DNA from: G963663365 sp963663365 | Lineage (GTDB): Bacteria; Hinthialibacterota; Hinthialibacteria; Hinthialibacterales; G963663365 | Assembly: GCA_963663365.2 (NCBI GenBank) | Contig: CAXXIH010000001.1 | Location: 1,116,001 to 1,180,000 of the forward strand | DNA length: 64,000 bases | Reading direction: 5' to 3' | Shown here: positions 17,848 to 26,994 of the stretch, in pieces | Numbering within the stretch: position 1 is the stretch's first letter | Layout of the letters: every line of letters begins with the position of its first letter | Position numbers and translations under genes: made by a program | Notes under the pieces: generated by a model | The model's database searches: none | What the model was told of the DNA's origin: nothing | Seen by the model: the letters and a program-made list of their open reading frames with translations, nothing else

Positions 17848-19650
17848 ATGTTTCCGGTCCTTGCCCGTGAATTGCTGGTCTCATTGCGAATGCGTCAGCG
17901 TTTTGCCAATTTGGCCTTTCTTCTTCTCTCGGCATCATTGATAACGGCTATTGTTTGGGGAGTTTTTAGAGCCCGTATGTTTCAGTATGATTCGCCGATA
18001 TTGGGGCGGGCTGTTTTTATCGGCATGGCTTTTTTGCAATTGCTTATGGGGTGCATGACCGGTTTTTGGTCTGCAAAAACCGTCGCTGGAGAACATGAGG
18101 CAAATACCTGGGACCTGCTAATGGTTGCGCCGATTCGAACCGCATGGCTTGTAATCGAAAAAGCGGCTGTCCCTGTGCTGAATTTGTTTCTGCTGTTTAT
18201 CGGTTTGGTACCCATTCTGTCTTTGTGTTTTTTATTAGGTGGAATCAGTCCGAATGAGGCTGCCGCCGCTTATGTGATTATCTTTTCAGGCACAACTGTG
18301 GCGGCGATGATGGGAATTCTTGCTTCATCCTTTTGCCGCACGGAAATCGGCGCTTTTCGATTGAATGCCATTTTCGTCTTTTTGTATCTAATCGTGTTGC
18401 CGGCCTTGGCGGTCTTTTGTATTACGAGTATCTATGACTATCTCAATCTTCCAAGTCTGAATGTTAATTTTACGCGCCCTGAAGTTTGGGTGTTTGTTGT
18501 AGCCTCTGTGAATTTATTATCCGCAGCACCGATGTTTGCGATGTTTTTTGTATTCTTTGGGCCGGAAATACCATGGTATCCGGGAGTGATGCCCGGTTCA
18601 GGTCCTGCGGTGTCTGTGTTGCCATGGCTCAGTTCCGCTTTTTTTTCATCGCTTATTTTTCTATTTGTCTTTTTCCTGATTCAAAGAAGGCTGTGGCGTA
18701 CCGAACAATATAATCGCCCTCAAGAGAATGAGACCGCAAAAAAGGTGAAACTTGATACTTCTGTCCAGTGGGGTTTTAGGGATCGGCGTAATCCGGTTGC
18801 CCAGCGTGAAATCCTTATTATGCAGCGCGGACGCTTTGGGGGAATTCGCATGAAACTGCTGCAGATGACGATTGCCACTTTGCTGCTAATGGGCGTTTTA
18901 ATGTCGACTCATATTCCCGAGGATTGTTGGCAGATTATTATTGTGAGCGTTTTTTTGGCGGTGAGTCTTGTGGGTGTTACCGCAACGCCGGGAGCAATTG
19001 CGGGGGAACGGGTGCGGGAAACATGGGATAGCCTTCGGTGCACGTTGTTGTCTCATAAGCAGATTCTTAACGGTAAGCTGATCAGCGCCGCCTGGTCCGT
19101 CCTTCAAACGGCTGTTTTGTTCTCTGCGTTTCTTATTGTAGCTGCCACAATATTGCCTAACGATTTATGGGGTAAGTTGCCGCCCTTAGTGAGCCTTTCC
19201 GTATTTTTATGCGGAATATGGGGAATGCAGGTTTGTTCGGGACTCTATTTTTCAGTTGTCTCCAGCACAACCGGGCTGGCCCAGTTACGTTCGACTTTTT
19301 TGTGTGTGTTTCATGTGGGCGGTGCGATTCTTATCTATTTTCTGGTGTCCGTTGCAGTGTTTATTCTAAATCCCGCTTCGACGGTGTGGTTTCGGAATGT
19401 GTCCGACTTTTGGGCCTACTGCACACCTGCGATTTTGATTCTGGGAGAATCGGATTGGATTTGGGGACAATGGGGCTCGCCCGTATTGCTTGCCCATGGT
19501 TTTGTTGCGACGGGGATCGCTGTTGGCTTCTTCTATGCCGCTAGACGGAGGCTGCGTCTGCAGTATGTCTATGCTGCCACAAGTTCCTCAATAATTCCGC
19601 ACAACGTTACAGAAGCGGGCACGAGTGACGTTTTACAACGGAAAGGATGA
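17848..19650 (+). CDS. ABC-2 type permease, first of a tandem pair
   Basis: This 600-residue membrane protein is made of two ABC-2 permease halves. The diagnostic segment appears near residue 80 (AGEHEANTWDLL) and again near 384 (AGERVRETWDSL), about 300 residues apart. The second half begins with NPVAQREILIM, mirroring the protein N-terminus. GAGGGGAGA precedes the ATG directly. The stop codon overlaps the next permease gene, so the two products are probably made together and may form a heteromeric exporter, energised by the ATPase at 5581 (inference). Confidence 0.85.
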   Translation: MFPVLARELLVSLRMRQRFANLAFLLLSASLITAIVWGVFRARMFQYDSPILGRAVFIGMAFLQLLMGCMTGFWSAKTVAGEHEANTWDLLMVAPIRTAWLVIEKAAVPVLNLFLLFIGLVPILSLCFLLGGISPNEAAAAYVIIFSGTTVAAMMGILASSFCRTEIGAFRLNAIFVFLYLIVLPALAVFCITSIYDYLNLPSLNVNFTRPEVWVFVVASVNLLSAAPMFAMFFVFFGPEIPWYPGVMPGSGPAVSVLPWLSSAFFSSLIFLFVFFLIQRRLWRTEQYNRPQENETAKKVKLDTSVQWGFRDRRNPVAQREILIMQRGRFGGIRMKLLQMTIATLLLMGVLMSTHIPEDCWQIIIVSVFLAVSLVGVTATPGAIAGERVRETWDSLRCTLLSHKQILNGKLISAAWSVLQTAVLFSAFLIVAATILPNDLWGKLPPLVSLSVFLCGIWGMQVCSGLYFSVVSSTTGLAQLRSTFLCVFHVGGAILIYFLVSVAVFILNPASTVWFRNVSDFWAYCTPAILILGESDWIWGQWGSPVLLAHGFVATGIAVGFFYAARRRLRLQYVYAATSSSIIPHNVTEAGTSDVLQRKG

Positions 19651-19652
19651 CT

Positions 19653-21440
19653 ATGCTGCCGATTTTGGGCCGTGAAATGCTTGTAGCCTTACGGGAACGC
19701 CGCCGTTTCCTCACGCTCGCTCTAATGGTCGGCGTATCTTCAATCATTATCACTGGCATTTGGTCGGTATTGGTTTCGTCGCAGGTTGATGTGAATACGG
19801 CGGAGGTAGGACGAGCGATTTTTGTGGGTATGGCCTTTGTGCAGCTGTTGTCTGCTTGTTATACGGGTTTTTTGACCGCTCGTAGCGTGGCCGGTGAAAG
19901 AGAACGGGGGACCTGGGATATGATCGTTACGACTCCTGTTCGGCCCGCCCGCATGATCTTGGAGAAGATGGCCAGTCCGGTCTTCGTTATCTTGTTTATG
20001 CTCAGCAGCCTGATTCCGTGTTTGTCATTATGCTTCATGATGGGCGGAGTGTCGCCCAATGAAGCCTACGGAACTTATGCCGTGGTTTTCGGATTTGCCA
20101 TTGTTTCAACTGTTTTGGGGCTTTTTTGTTCCTCTTGGTGTAATTATGAGGTAACCGCCATTCGTGCTTATACGGCTTGTGTGTTTTTTGTAATTGCGAT
20201 TTTTCCAATACTGGTCGGCGTGCTTTCGGAATTGTTTCTTGAGGATCTTTTCGGCCGGAGTATTTGGTGGATGTCATACCGGGCACTTGCTTTAAGCCCT
20301 TTTGTGACATTGGTCATTCTTTTTGAAAATACGGGGAGATTCCCGATTATAAACCGGGGTAATCCAAGCCTGAATTTATATCCTACTCCATTTCAGTGGC
20401 TTTGCGATACGCCGTGGATTGTATTTTTGTTCTTGTCCATTGTTTTGATTGCCTTTTTATTGTTTTTGACTTTTTTGCGGTTGCGCCGGTCTTGGTATGG
20501 CCAGACACAGGTTACGGCGACGAAGCGTGACCGGATTCAAAATTTTGATATTGGACCGTCCCCATTCTCCGATTATCAAAATATCGTTGAACAAAGAGAA
20601 CTTTTGGCCGCTGGGAGGAGCCGCTTCGGGAGGCTTAGGATGCGTACGCTCGTAATGTGCGGATTGGCGCTTTTCCTTTCGTTTATACTAATCGAACCGA
20701 TACGAAGAGACTCCAATGCGACATGGCATATTTTCTGTTATGCCGTCTATTTTGTTGGTTCACTGATCGCGGCCACTGCAACATCCGGCGCCATATCTTC
20801 TGAACGGGCGCGCGGCACGTGGGATATGCTCTCGGCTACGTTGATGACGCCTCAGGGCATTCTCTTGGGCAAGTTTAAAGCAGGCTTGAAACGTTCGCTC
20901 TCAAGTATTTCGATTTTTGCTTGGGCTTTTTTGTTGATGATTGTGGTTTTAGGAATCCCCGATTTTGACTTCTTTACGGGTATCAAGGCCAATCGGCGTC
21001 CATTCTTGCATGAGCGGCCCTATGTGTTGCCTTTTATTGTATTGATGCTTGGCTGTTGGATGATGCAGATGATGTTCGGGCTGTTTTTTTCCATCCGTTC
21101 CAAGCACACAAGCCGTGCGCAAGTGGCCACTTTTACAATGGCGATCGTTCACGCGTGTGGCGGATTTATTGTTTTTGGGATTGTCTCACTTTTGGTCGCG
21201 CTTTCCGGGCTTGCTCACCTTCAAGAAAGGTGGACGAACGATCTGTTTGAAATTATTGCATTCACCACGCCTCTGACCCTTATGGCAGATCTGCCCGGCA
21301 ATCGCGGAGCCTGGGATATATGGGGCGCCTTTGCTGAAAGTGTCCATGCAGTTGTACTATTATGTATAGCGGTCTTTCTTTTCGGGGTTGCAGTCAGGCG
21401 GTTAAAGGCTCAGACCGCTTGGAACCCGGGAACGGATTGA
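19653..21440 (+). CDS. ABC-2 type permease, second of a tandem pair
   Basis: This is a paralogue of the preceding gene, about 595 residues, with the same duplicated plan (AGERERGTWDM near residue 79 and SSERARGTWDM near 381). I chose the second ATG because AAAGG lies six bases before it and because MLPILGREML then aligns with MFPVLARELL at the start of the first paralogue. An earlier ATG at 19647 sits directly against the ribosome site and overlaps the previous stop codon as ATGA. The gap to the DUF58 gene is 29 bases. Confidence 0.85.
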   Translation: MLPILGREMLVALRERRRFLTLALMVGVSSIIITGIWSVLVSSQVDVNTAEVGRAIFVGMAFVQLLSACYTGFLTARSVAGERERGTWDMIVTTPVRPARMILEKMASPVFVILFMLSSLIPCLSLCFMMGGVSPNEAYGTYAVVFGFAIVSTVLGLFCSSWCNYEVTAIRAYTACVFFVIAIFPILVGVLSELFLEDLFGRSIWWMSYRALALSPFVTLVILFENTGRFPIINRGNPSLNLYPTPFQWLCDTPWIVFLFLSIVLIAFLLFLTFLRLRRSWYGQTQVTATKRDRIQNFDIGPSPFSDYQNIVEQRELLAAGRSRFGRLRMRTLVMCGLALFLSFILIEPIRRDSNATWHIFCYAVYFVGSLIAATATSGAISSERARGTWDMLSATLMTPQGILLGKFKAGLKRSLSSISIFAWAFLLMIVVLGIPDFDFFTGIKANRRPFLHERPYVLPFIVLMLGCWMMQMMFGLFFSIRSKHTSRAQVATFTMAIVHACGGFIVFGIVSLLVALSGLAHLQERWTNDLFEIIAFTTPLTLMADLPGNRGAWDIWGAFAESVHAVVLLCIAVFLFGVAVRRLKAQTAWNPGTD

Positions 21441-21469
21441 GTGTTACAGTGCACGATTAAGGAGACGAT

Positions 21470-22444
21470 ATGTCTGAAAACCTGACCGTATCCGAAGGCA
21501 CATCTCAATCGGCCACGCCGGAAGCGTCCCAGGGCGTTAGTACGGGAACTTCAGCCGTATCCGAGCGGGAGCCGTTGTTGACTCCCGAGTTTCTGGGGCA
21601 GTTGGAACGCCTGCGGCTTATGTCAAAAAAAGTCTTTTTAGGACGGCTCAAAGGCGAACGGCGCAGCCGCAAGCGGGGTGTCTCAATCGAGTTCGCAGAT
21701 TATCGGGATTATTCCAAAGGGGACGATCTTCGGTTCTTGGATTGGAATATTTATGGACGTTTGGATCGTCTCTTTACCAAACTGTTTCATGAAGAAGAGG
21801 ACCTCTCGATTTATCTTCTCGTCGATTCAAGCGCTTCAATGGATACCGGCCAGCCGAGCAAATATACCTTTGGCCGTCGGATGGCCGCTGCGCTGGCGTA
21901 TATCGGCTTGGTCGGGCTGGACCGTGTGGGGCTGGCGGCTGCAGGCGGCGATAATTTCTATTGGCATCGACCGCAACGCGGACGCGGCCAACTGCATAAA
22001 GTCATCCGCTTTTTAGAAACCGTTCCGGGCGGAGGAACTACCCATCTTCAGGCGGCCGCCCGGCAGCTGGTGATTCGTCAATCGCGGGGCGGCGTGGTTG
22101 TGTTGATTTCCGATCTGTTCGATACGGAAGGATTTAGCGAGGCGCTAAAAGCGTTGCTACAGGGTGGGAACGATGTGTATATCCTGCATGTGTTGTCGCC
22201 TCAAGAACGGCATCCCGAGTTTGCGGGAGCACTTCGACTTTTGGATGTTGAGACTGATGAACCGGTGGAGATTAGTGTGACGCCGGAACTGATTAAGTCG
22301 TACCGGAACCGTTTGTTGGCGTTTTGCTCGGAAATTGAAAAGACATGCACCAAGCGGGGCGCTCATTACTTGCAGGCTGTTTCGGATGCGGATCCGAGCC
22401 TAATTGTCTGTGAGTCCCTGAAACGTATGGGATTGGTGACATGA
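21470..22444 (+). CDS. DUF58 protein (VWA-like)
   Basis: This 324-residue protein has the DUF58 hallmark RDYSKGDDLRFLDWN around residues 80-95, followed by a VWA-like fold with the metal-site motif DSSASM and an ISDLFDTEGF strand. The first 40 residues are low-complexity. DUF58 proteins are encoded next to MoxR ATPases and are thought to be their partners; the exact activity is unknown. AAGGAG lies six bases before the ATG. It follows the tandem permeases closely and precedes the second VWA gene by 46 bases. Confidence 0.88.
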   Translation: MSENLTVSEGTSQSATPEASQGVSTGTSAVSEREPLLTPEFLGQLERLRLMSKKVFLGRLKGERRSRKRGVSIEFADYRDYSKGDDLRFLDWNIYGRLDRLFTKLFHEEEDLSIYLLVDSSASMDTGQPSKYTFGRRMAAALAYIGLVGLDRVGLAAAGGDNFYWHRPQRGRGQLHKVIRFLETVPGGGTTHLQAAARQLVIRQSRGGVVVLISDLFDTEGFSEALKALLQGGNDVYILHVLSPQERHPEFAGALRLLDVETDEPVEISVTPELIKSYRNRLLAFCSEIEKTCTKRGAHYLQAVSDADPSLIVCESLKRMGLVT

Positions 22445-22490
22445 GGATGCAGAATTAGCCAAAAAATACAGGCTGAATGGGAGAACGGCT

Positions 22491-24443
22491 GTGAGTTTCG
22501 ATCAACCTTGGGGATTTGCCTTTGCGCTGCTTATACCGGCCATCGTAATCCTCTATCTGCTAAAACTGAAACGAATCGATACGCCTATATCCAGTGTTCT
22601 TTTATGGCGGCGCAGTTTGGAAGATTTAAAGGCCAACAGCCCTTTTCAAAAACTCCGCCGCAATATCCTTCTTTTTCTGCAATTACTGATTACCGCCATT
22701 GCTGTTATGGCTCTGGCTGCACCTATTTTGCAGGCTATCCATCCCGACCATGAAAGTGTCATTATCTTGATCGATTCCTCGGCAAGCATGGGGGCCACTG
22801 ATGTGTCTCCAAGCCGTCTGGAGAAGGCTAAGGGTACAGTGCGGGAAATGATTGAAGGTTTGGGGCGGAACGGGGTAATGAGCCTGATAACCTTTGCCAA
22901 TGAAGCCAGCGTGGCGATGCCGATGACCGGTGATAAAAGACGGTTGTTGTCGGCGTTGGATAGCATTCAAATTCAAACGACCGACACACGTTTGACCGAT
23001 GCCATGGGATTGGCATATGCGACCGCCCGGGAAGCCAAGAATCCGCGCATCGTAATTCTCTCCGATGGAGCGTTTGAAACGAACCTGGAGGATGCGCCTG
23101 AAGAAATTCCCATTCAACTCATCAGTATCGGTTCCAATCCCCGTAATGTCGGGATCACTGAATTGGCCGTACGCCGCAGTTTCGATAAGGATGGCGGACG
23201 GGAACTTTTGGTCGGCATCTCGGCGATTGGTGATGCCACCGGCGAAGTCTATCTTTCGATTTATGCTTTGGGTGATGATGAAGAAGGCGATCATGCCGGG
23301 CATGCGCATGAAAGCGGGGAAGAAAACGCTGAAGAATCCGGTAGCCATGAGGTCTCGCAGCGCCGGTTGGTGGATGCACGCCGGGTGGAAGTGCAGTCCG
23401 GGCGGACAACTTCAGTGTTGCTCCGCGATGAGGGTCAATATTCCTCCAAACTGGAACTGGCGCTTGAGGCCAATGATCATCTGGCTGCGGATGACAGGGC
23501 TTGGATTGTTCTTCCGGAAGAAAAGGATTTGGATGTGCTTTTGGTGACCGATGGCTATTACGCGCTGGAAAAAGTCTTGCCGCTTGCTCCGGGAGTCCGG
23601 GTTTCTAAGATCGCTCCAGCTGATTACACACCGGTCGCCGATATGGATGTCACCATTTTCGACCGTTTCAAGCCGGTTGCCTTACCACCCGGGTCTTATG
23701 TATTTCTTGGCGAAGTGCCACCGTTGCCGGAATGTTCACGCGGAGAGATTTTAGAATCGCCCGCAGTTGTGTGGGCGGATCGATTTCATCCGTTGTCCCG
23801 TTATGTGAATTTCGGCGCTTTGAGTATTGCCCGCGCGCCTGCAATCGCTCTGCCTCCATGGGCGGATGTTGTGGTCCGTGCACGAGAAACGCCTCTGATT
23901 GCCACAATCGAACGGGGAGTGCTGGCGGTCGTAGTCGTTGGTTTTCATCCCGGCGATACGGATTGGCCGTTCCGAGTATCGTTCCCGATTTTCTTTGGCA
24001 ACATTTTGGATTGGTTCCGAAACCGGGCCGGGTCGAGTCAGAATCTGTTCCATACCGGGGAGCCGATCCCGATTGTCTCGTCTGTGGCAGGCGATCTCAA
24101 TATGGTTTTACCGAATGGTGAGAATCGTTCGATTCCTCTGCTGGCCGATGAACCTGCTTACATTCATGCTGCCGGAGAAGATGGTTTGATACACCCCGGT
24201 TTGCTTGCGCTAAATGGGCCGGGAGAAAACAACCATCGCAATGTGGCAATGAATTTGGTCTCTTATGCGGAAAGCAACATTACCCCCAGCCGTTCAATCG
24301 AAATCGGCAGTGTAGAAGTTGAATCCGAATCTGTGGATGAGATTACCACCCGCAATTTATGGTGGCCGTTACTTCTGGTGGCGTTTGTTATTCTGATCGT
24401 TGAATGGTGGGTTTATACGCGCCGCGCCAAATATACGTTCTGA
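22491..24443 (+). CDS. VWA protein with BatA-like N-terminal domain
   Basis: This 650-residue membrane protein begins with the BatA-type region (two helices, about 7-25 and 58-80, around the SSVLLWRRSLEDL segment). The VWA domain follows with metal site DSSAS at residues 95-99. A histidine- and glutamate-rich insert lies near residues 264-292 (DHAGHAHESGEE), and a C-terminal helix near 624-645. The start is GTG with GGGAG upstream. It is the last gene of the cluster; the next gene converges on it after only 21 bases, with no obvious terminator between them. Confidence 0.85.
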   Translation: MSFDQPWGFAFALLIPAIVILYLLKLKRIDTPISSVLLWRRSLEDLKANSPFQKLRRNILLFLQLLITAIAVMALAAPILQAIHPDHESVIILIDSSASMGATDVSPSRLEKAKGTVREMIEGLGRNGVMSLITFANEASVAMPMTGDKRRLLSALDSIQIQTTDTRLTDAMGLAYATAREAKNPRIVILSDGAFETNLEDAPEEIPIQLISIGSNPRNVGITELAVRRSFDKDGGRELLVGISAIGDATGEVYLSIYALGDDEEGDHAGHAHESGEENAEESGSHEVSQRRLVDARRVEVQSGRTTSVLLRDEGQYSSKLELALEANDHLAADDRAWIVLPEEKDLDVLLVTDGYYALEKVLPLAPGVRVSKIAPADYTPVADMDVTIFDRFKPVALPPGSYVFLGEVPPLPECSRGEILESPAVVWADRFHPLSRYVNFGALSIARAPAIALPPWADVVVRARETPLIATIERGVLAVVVVGFHPGDTDWPFRVSFPIFFGNILDWFRNRAGSSQNLFHTGEPIPIVSSVAGDLNMVLPNGENRSIPLLADEPAYIHAAGEDGLIHPGLLALNGPGENNHRNVAMNLVSYAESNITPSRSIEIGSVEVESESVDEITTRNLWWPLLLVAFVILIVEWWVYTRRAKYTF

Positions 24444-24464
24444 TGCACAAACGGCATATGTATT

Positions 24465-25505
24465 TTATTGTGAATACTTCTCCCACTCCTCTACACCAGC
24501 AGGCCCGGTTAGGTCGCTGATATCCCAAATCATCACCCGTCCCCCGCCGGTGGTTAATACTTTGGTGCCGTCAGGGGAAAAGTCTACGGAACTTCCACTT
24601 CCTGGGAATTCAAATGAACGTAATTCTTCTCCTGTTTCTGCATCGATCAGCAATGCCGTATTTTCGAGTTGGAGATATCCCCAATAGTCCATCCCCAATA
24701 GTACCATGCTTGCATCAGGCGAAACCGCCGCGGTAATGCACCAGTCGTCTACGTAGCTTTTATATTGGTCATCGTCTACATTCGACAATTTAACATGATA
24801 CTCATATCCCCATGTAAGTATTTTTTTGCTATTATCCGATATGGCAGCTCCAAAAAGATAATTGCCCCCTGTACGAATATACCTCATTTGTTCGAGTGTG
24901 GTTGTGGAGTAAACTCTCAGTGTAGTGTCTGGCCACTCATCTGCTCCTATTATGAAAAACTTTCCATCCTGCGAAAATTCTGTGGCCACAATTCTATCAA
25001 GTCCGATAAATTCGTATTCTTGAATACGCTCCCCGGTAGTCGCATTAAATAGAAAAACTGTCGCGGGATAATGAACTGCTCCGATGAGAACCATGGAATT
25101 GTCTGGTGAGATGGCGGTCGTCGAAATGATAAACGGACTTTCATAAGTCTGTAAAAGATTACCGGTTTTAATTTCACGCATTTCAAGTGTAAGCCCATTT
25201 CCCACCAATATGGCTTCCCCATCTAACGTCAGCGCAATAGCCCCAGCTCCCGGCACGGAGCGAAGCAATTCCCCGGTAGTCGCATCCCAAAATAGAATTT
25301 CTTCAAAACAAGTCACGATCTCTTGGTCATTCGGAGTAAATTTGGCATAGCCCGTTTCTCCTTGCAGAATACCTTTACCGATCTCCAATATCGGCTGCGG
25401 CGGTTCATCTTGAGACCAACATTGACTGGTGAGTGACAAAAATAAAAATGAGACAAAGCAACTGGGATATGCTTTTGCGGTTAAGAACTTGTATTGGTTA
25501 CCCAT
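24465..25505 (-). CDS. Secreted WD40/PQQ-like beta-propeller protein, paralogue A
   Basis: This exported protein has about 346 residues. A hydrophobic leader (PSCFVSFLFLSLTSQ) is followed by repeats of the type ISPD.S.VLIG with LFDATTGE strands, as in WD40 or quinoprotein-like propellers. I chose the ATG at 25505 because GAGGG lies eight bases before it; a GTG three codons earlier touches that site. It is a tandem paralogue of the next gene: the first and last 40-50 residues are nearly the same while the middle differs. The function is unknown, perhaps ligand or surface binding. It lies 16 bases after its paralogue, so the pair is likely one operon. Confidence 0.75.
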   Translation of the reverse strand: MGNQYKFLTAKAYPSCFVSFLFLSLTSQCWSQDEPPQPILEIGKGILQGETGYAKFTPNDQEIVTCFEEILFWDATTGELLRSVPGAGAIALTLDGEAILVGNGLTLEMREIKTGNLLQTYESPFIISTTAISPDNSMVLIGAVHYPATVFLFNATTGERIQEYEFIGLDRIVATEFSQDGKFFIIGADEWPDTTLRVYSTTTLEQMRYIRTGGNYLFGAAISDNSKKILTWGYEYHVKLSNVDDDQYKSYVDDWCITAAVSPDASMVLLGMDYWGYLQLENTALLIDAETGEELRSFEFPGSGSSVDFSPDGTKVLTTGGGRVMIWDISDLTGPAGVEEWEKYSQ

Positions 25506-25521
25506 TATCCACACCCTCTAT

Positions 25522-26556
25522 TCAATATGTTTCCCACTCCCTTACCCCAGCCGGTTGGGCCAGGTCGCTGATGCCCCAGACCATTACCCTTCCACCGCCG
25601 GTGGTTAATACTTTGGTGCCGTCAGGGGAGAAATCGACTGTGCCTCCACTATGTCCATCAAATTCTAATGTGCGCTGCAACTCTCCTGTTCTTGCATCGA
25701 TAATTCTTGCCTGGTTCGGATAGTAAAAGTCATCATTCCAATGCCCTAATATCACCAAAGCACCATCGGGTGATATCGAACCATTAATGCAGCCTATATT
25801 CATATATTCTATTAGTTGTGCGGACTCCACTTCAAAAAGATACGCACCAAATACCGGCCCCCAAACAAGAATCGAGGAGCCGTCCGGTGAAATCGTAGCG
25901 CTGCCAAGCCAATACCCGAAACCCCTTCCACCAATTTGTTCCAATGACATTGCCGAAAAGATCCATATTCCTGAGGAATACCATTCGTTGCATGCTGCAA
26001 TCATAAAAAATTCGCCATTCCGCGAAAATTCGACTGCTCTAATACCATCATCAGACATCGTTTTTTCCCATATCTGTTCGCCTGTTTGCACGTCAAACAA
26101 ATAGGCCAGTCCGTGCCACGTACCAATCAAAACCTTCGAATTATCCGGCGAAATGGCAGCGTGGGTTATTATATCCGGGCTTTCAAAAGTCTGCAGGATT
26201 TCGCCTGTTTCGATTACTTTTAATTCAATAGTCTGGACTTGCCCCACTAAGATATTCTCGCCGTCTAAAGACAACGCAATCGGACGCCCCCCCGGCACGG
26301 AGCGGAGCAATTCGCCGGTGGCTGCATCCCAGAACAAATTTTCTTCAAAGCTGGTTACGATCTCTTGGCCATTCGGAGTAAATTTGGCATAGCCCGTTTC
26401 TCCTTGCAGAATACCTTTACCGATCTCCAAAATCGGCTGCGGTGGTTCATCTTGAGACCAAGCCGACGTGGATAGTAATAAAATGAGACAGAAAAGATAT
26501 TGAGAAATGGTGATCAATAACGATGTACGAGATTTGAGGATAGAATTAATTTTCAT
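25522..26556 (-). CDS. Secreted WD40/PQQ-like beta-propeller protein, paralogue B
   Basis: This 344-residue exported protein has a signal peptide (CLILLLSTSAWSQ) and the same propeller repeats as the preceding entry. AGGAGGG lies at good spacing before the ATG, the clearest ribosome site in this part. It is the first gene of the two-gene unit. Its 5' region for the mature N-terminus matches that of paralogue A with three differences in 99 bases (26363-26461 against 25321-25419), while the central blades are divergent, which suggests gene conversion at the ends or selection for variation in the middle. Confidence 0.78.
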   Translation of the reverse strand: MKINSILKSRTSLLITISQYLFCLILLLSTSAWSQDEPPQPILEIGKGILQGETGYAKFTPNGQEIVTSFEENLFWDAATGELLRSVPGGRPIALSLDGENILVGQVQTIELKVIETGEILQTFESPDIITHAAISPDNSKVLIGTWHGLAYLFDVQTGEQIWEKTMSDDGIRAVEFSRNGEFFMIAACNEWYSSGIWIFSAMSLEQIGGRGFGYWLGSATISPDGSSILVWGPVFGAYLFEVESAQLIEYMNIGCINGSISPDGALVILGHWNDDFYYPNQARIIDARTGELQRTLEFDGHSGGTVDFSPDGTKVLTTGGGRVMVWGISDLAQPAGVREWETY

Positions 26557-26651
26557 AGTACCCTCCTAAGGGATCATCGATTTACAGCATTAAGATATAA
26601 TGCATAAGACGCTCTGTCTACCAATAATTCATAAATTTCTTAAAAATTAGA

Positions 26652-26681
26652 TTGACAGTGGCTTTGTTTATGAAATACAAT
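26652..26681 (+). promoter_or_regulatory. Near-consensus sigma-70 type promoter upstream of the repeat array
   Basis: TTGACA at 26652-26657 is a perfect -35 box. After an 18-base spacer, TACAAT at 26676-26681 is a five-of-six match to the -10 box. Transcription would start near 26688, about a dozen bases before the 13-bp repeat array, and run into the secreted-protein gene at 27075. The 5' leader would be close to 390 bases long. Confidence 0.6.
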
Positions 26682-26700
26682 AGTCTTCTCAATTAAGAAA

Positions 26701-26890
26701 GGGGAAATAAAAAGGGGAAATAAAAAGGGGAAATAAAAAGGGGAAATAAAAAGGGGAAATAAAAAGGGGAAATAAAAAGGGGAAATAAAAAGGGGAAATA
26801 AAAAGGGGAAATAAAAAGGGGAAATAAAAAGGGGAAATAAAAAGGGGAAATAAAAAGGGGAAATAAAAAGGGGAAATAAAAAGGGGAAAT
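26701..26890 (+). repeat. Perfect 13-bp tandem repeat array, 14.6 copies
   Basis: The unit GGGGAAATAAAAA is repeated 14 full times and then a partial eight-base copy (GGGGAAAT) ends at 26890. I found no mismatch between copies. The plus strand has TAA stops in all three frames, so the array is not coding in that direction. The minus strand is open and would give a Phe/Pro-rich periodic peptide, which I regard as an artefact. The array lies in the predicted transcribed leader of the gene at 27075. Perfect identity implies recent expansion and a risk of copy-number change. Confidence 0.95.
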
Positions 26891-26994
26891 ATCTGCCTGT
26901 TATCCTTTTTGAACTATCCCCGCAGCAAGAGACTTTTGGCATTTTGATGTGCGTATAACGTGTTTTTGAGGCAATCTCATGACAAGGGGGTGAT

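Noticed and set aside
26701..26890. Repeat array considered as a CRISPR array
   Set aside because: Units are 13 bp and directly adjacent with no spacers, and no cas genes are present.
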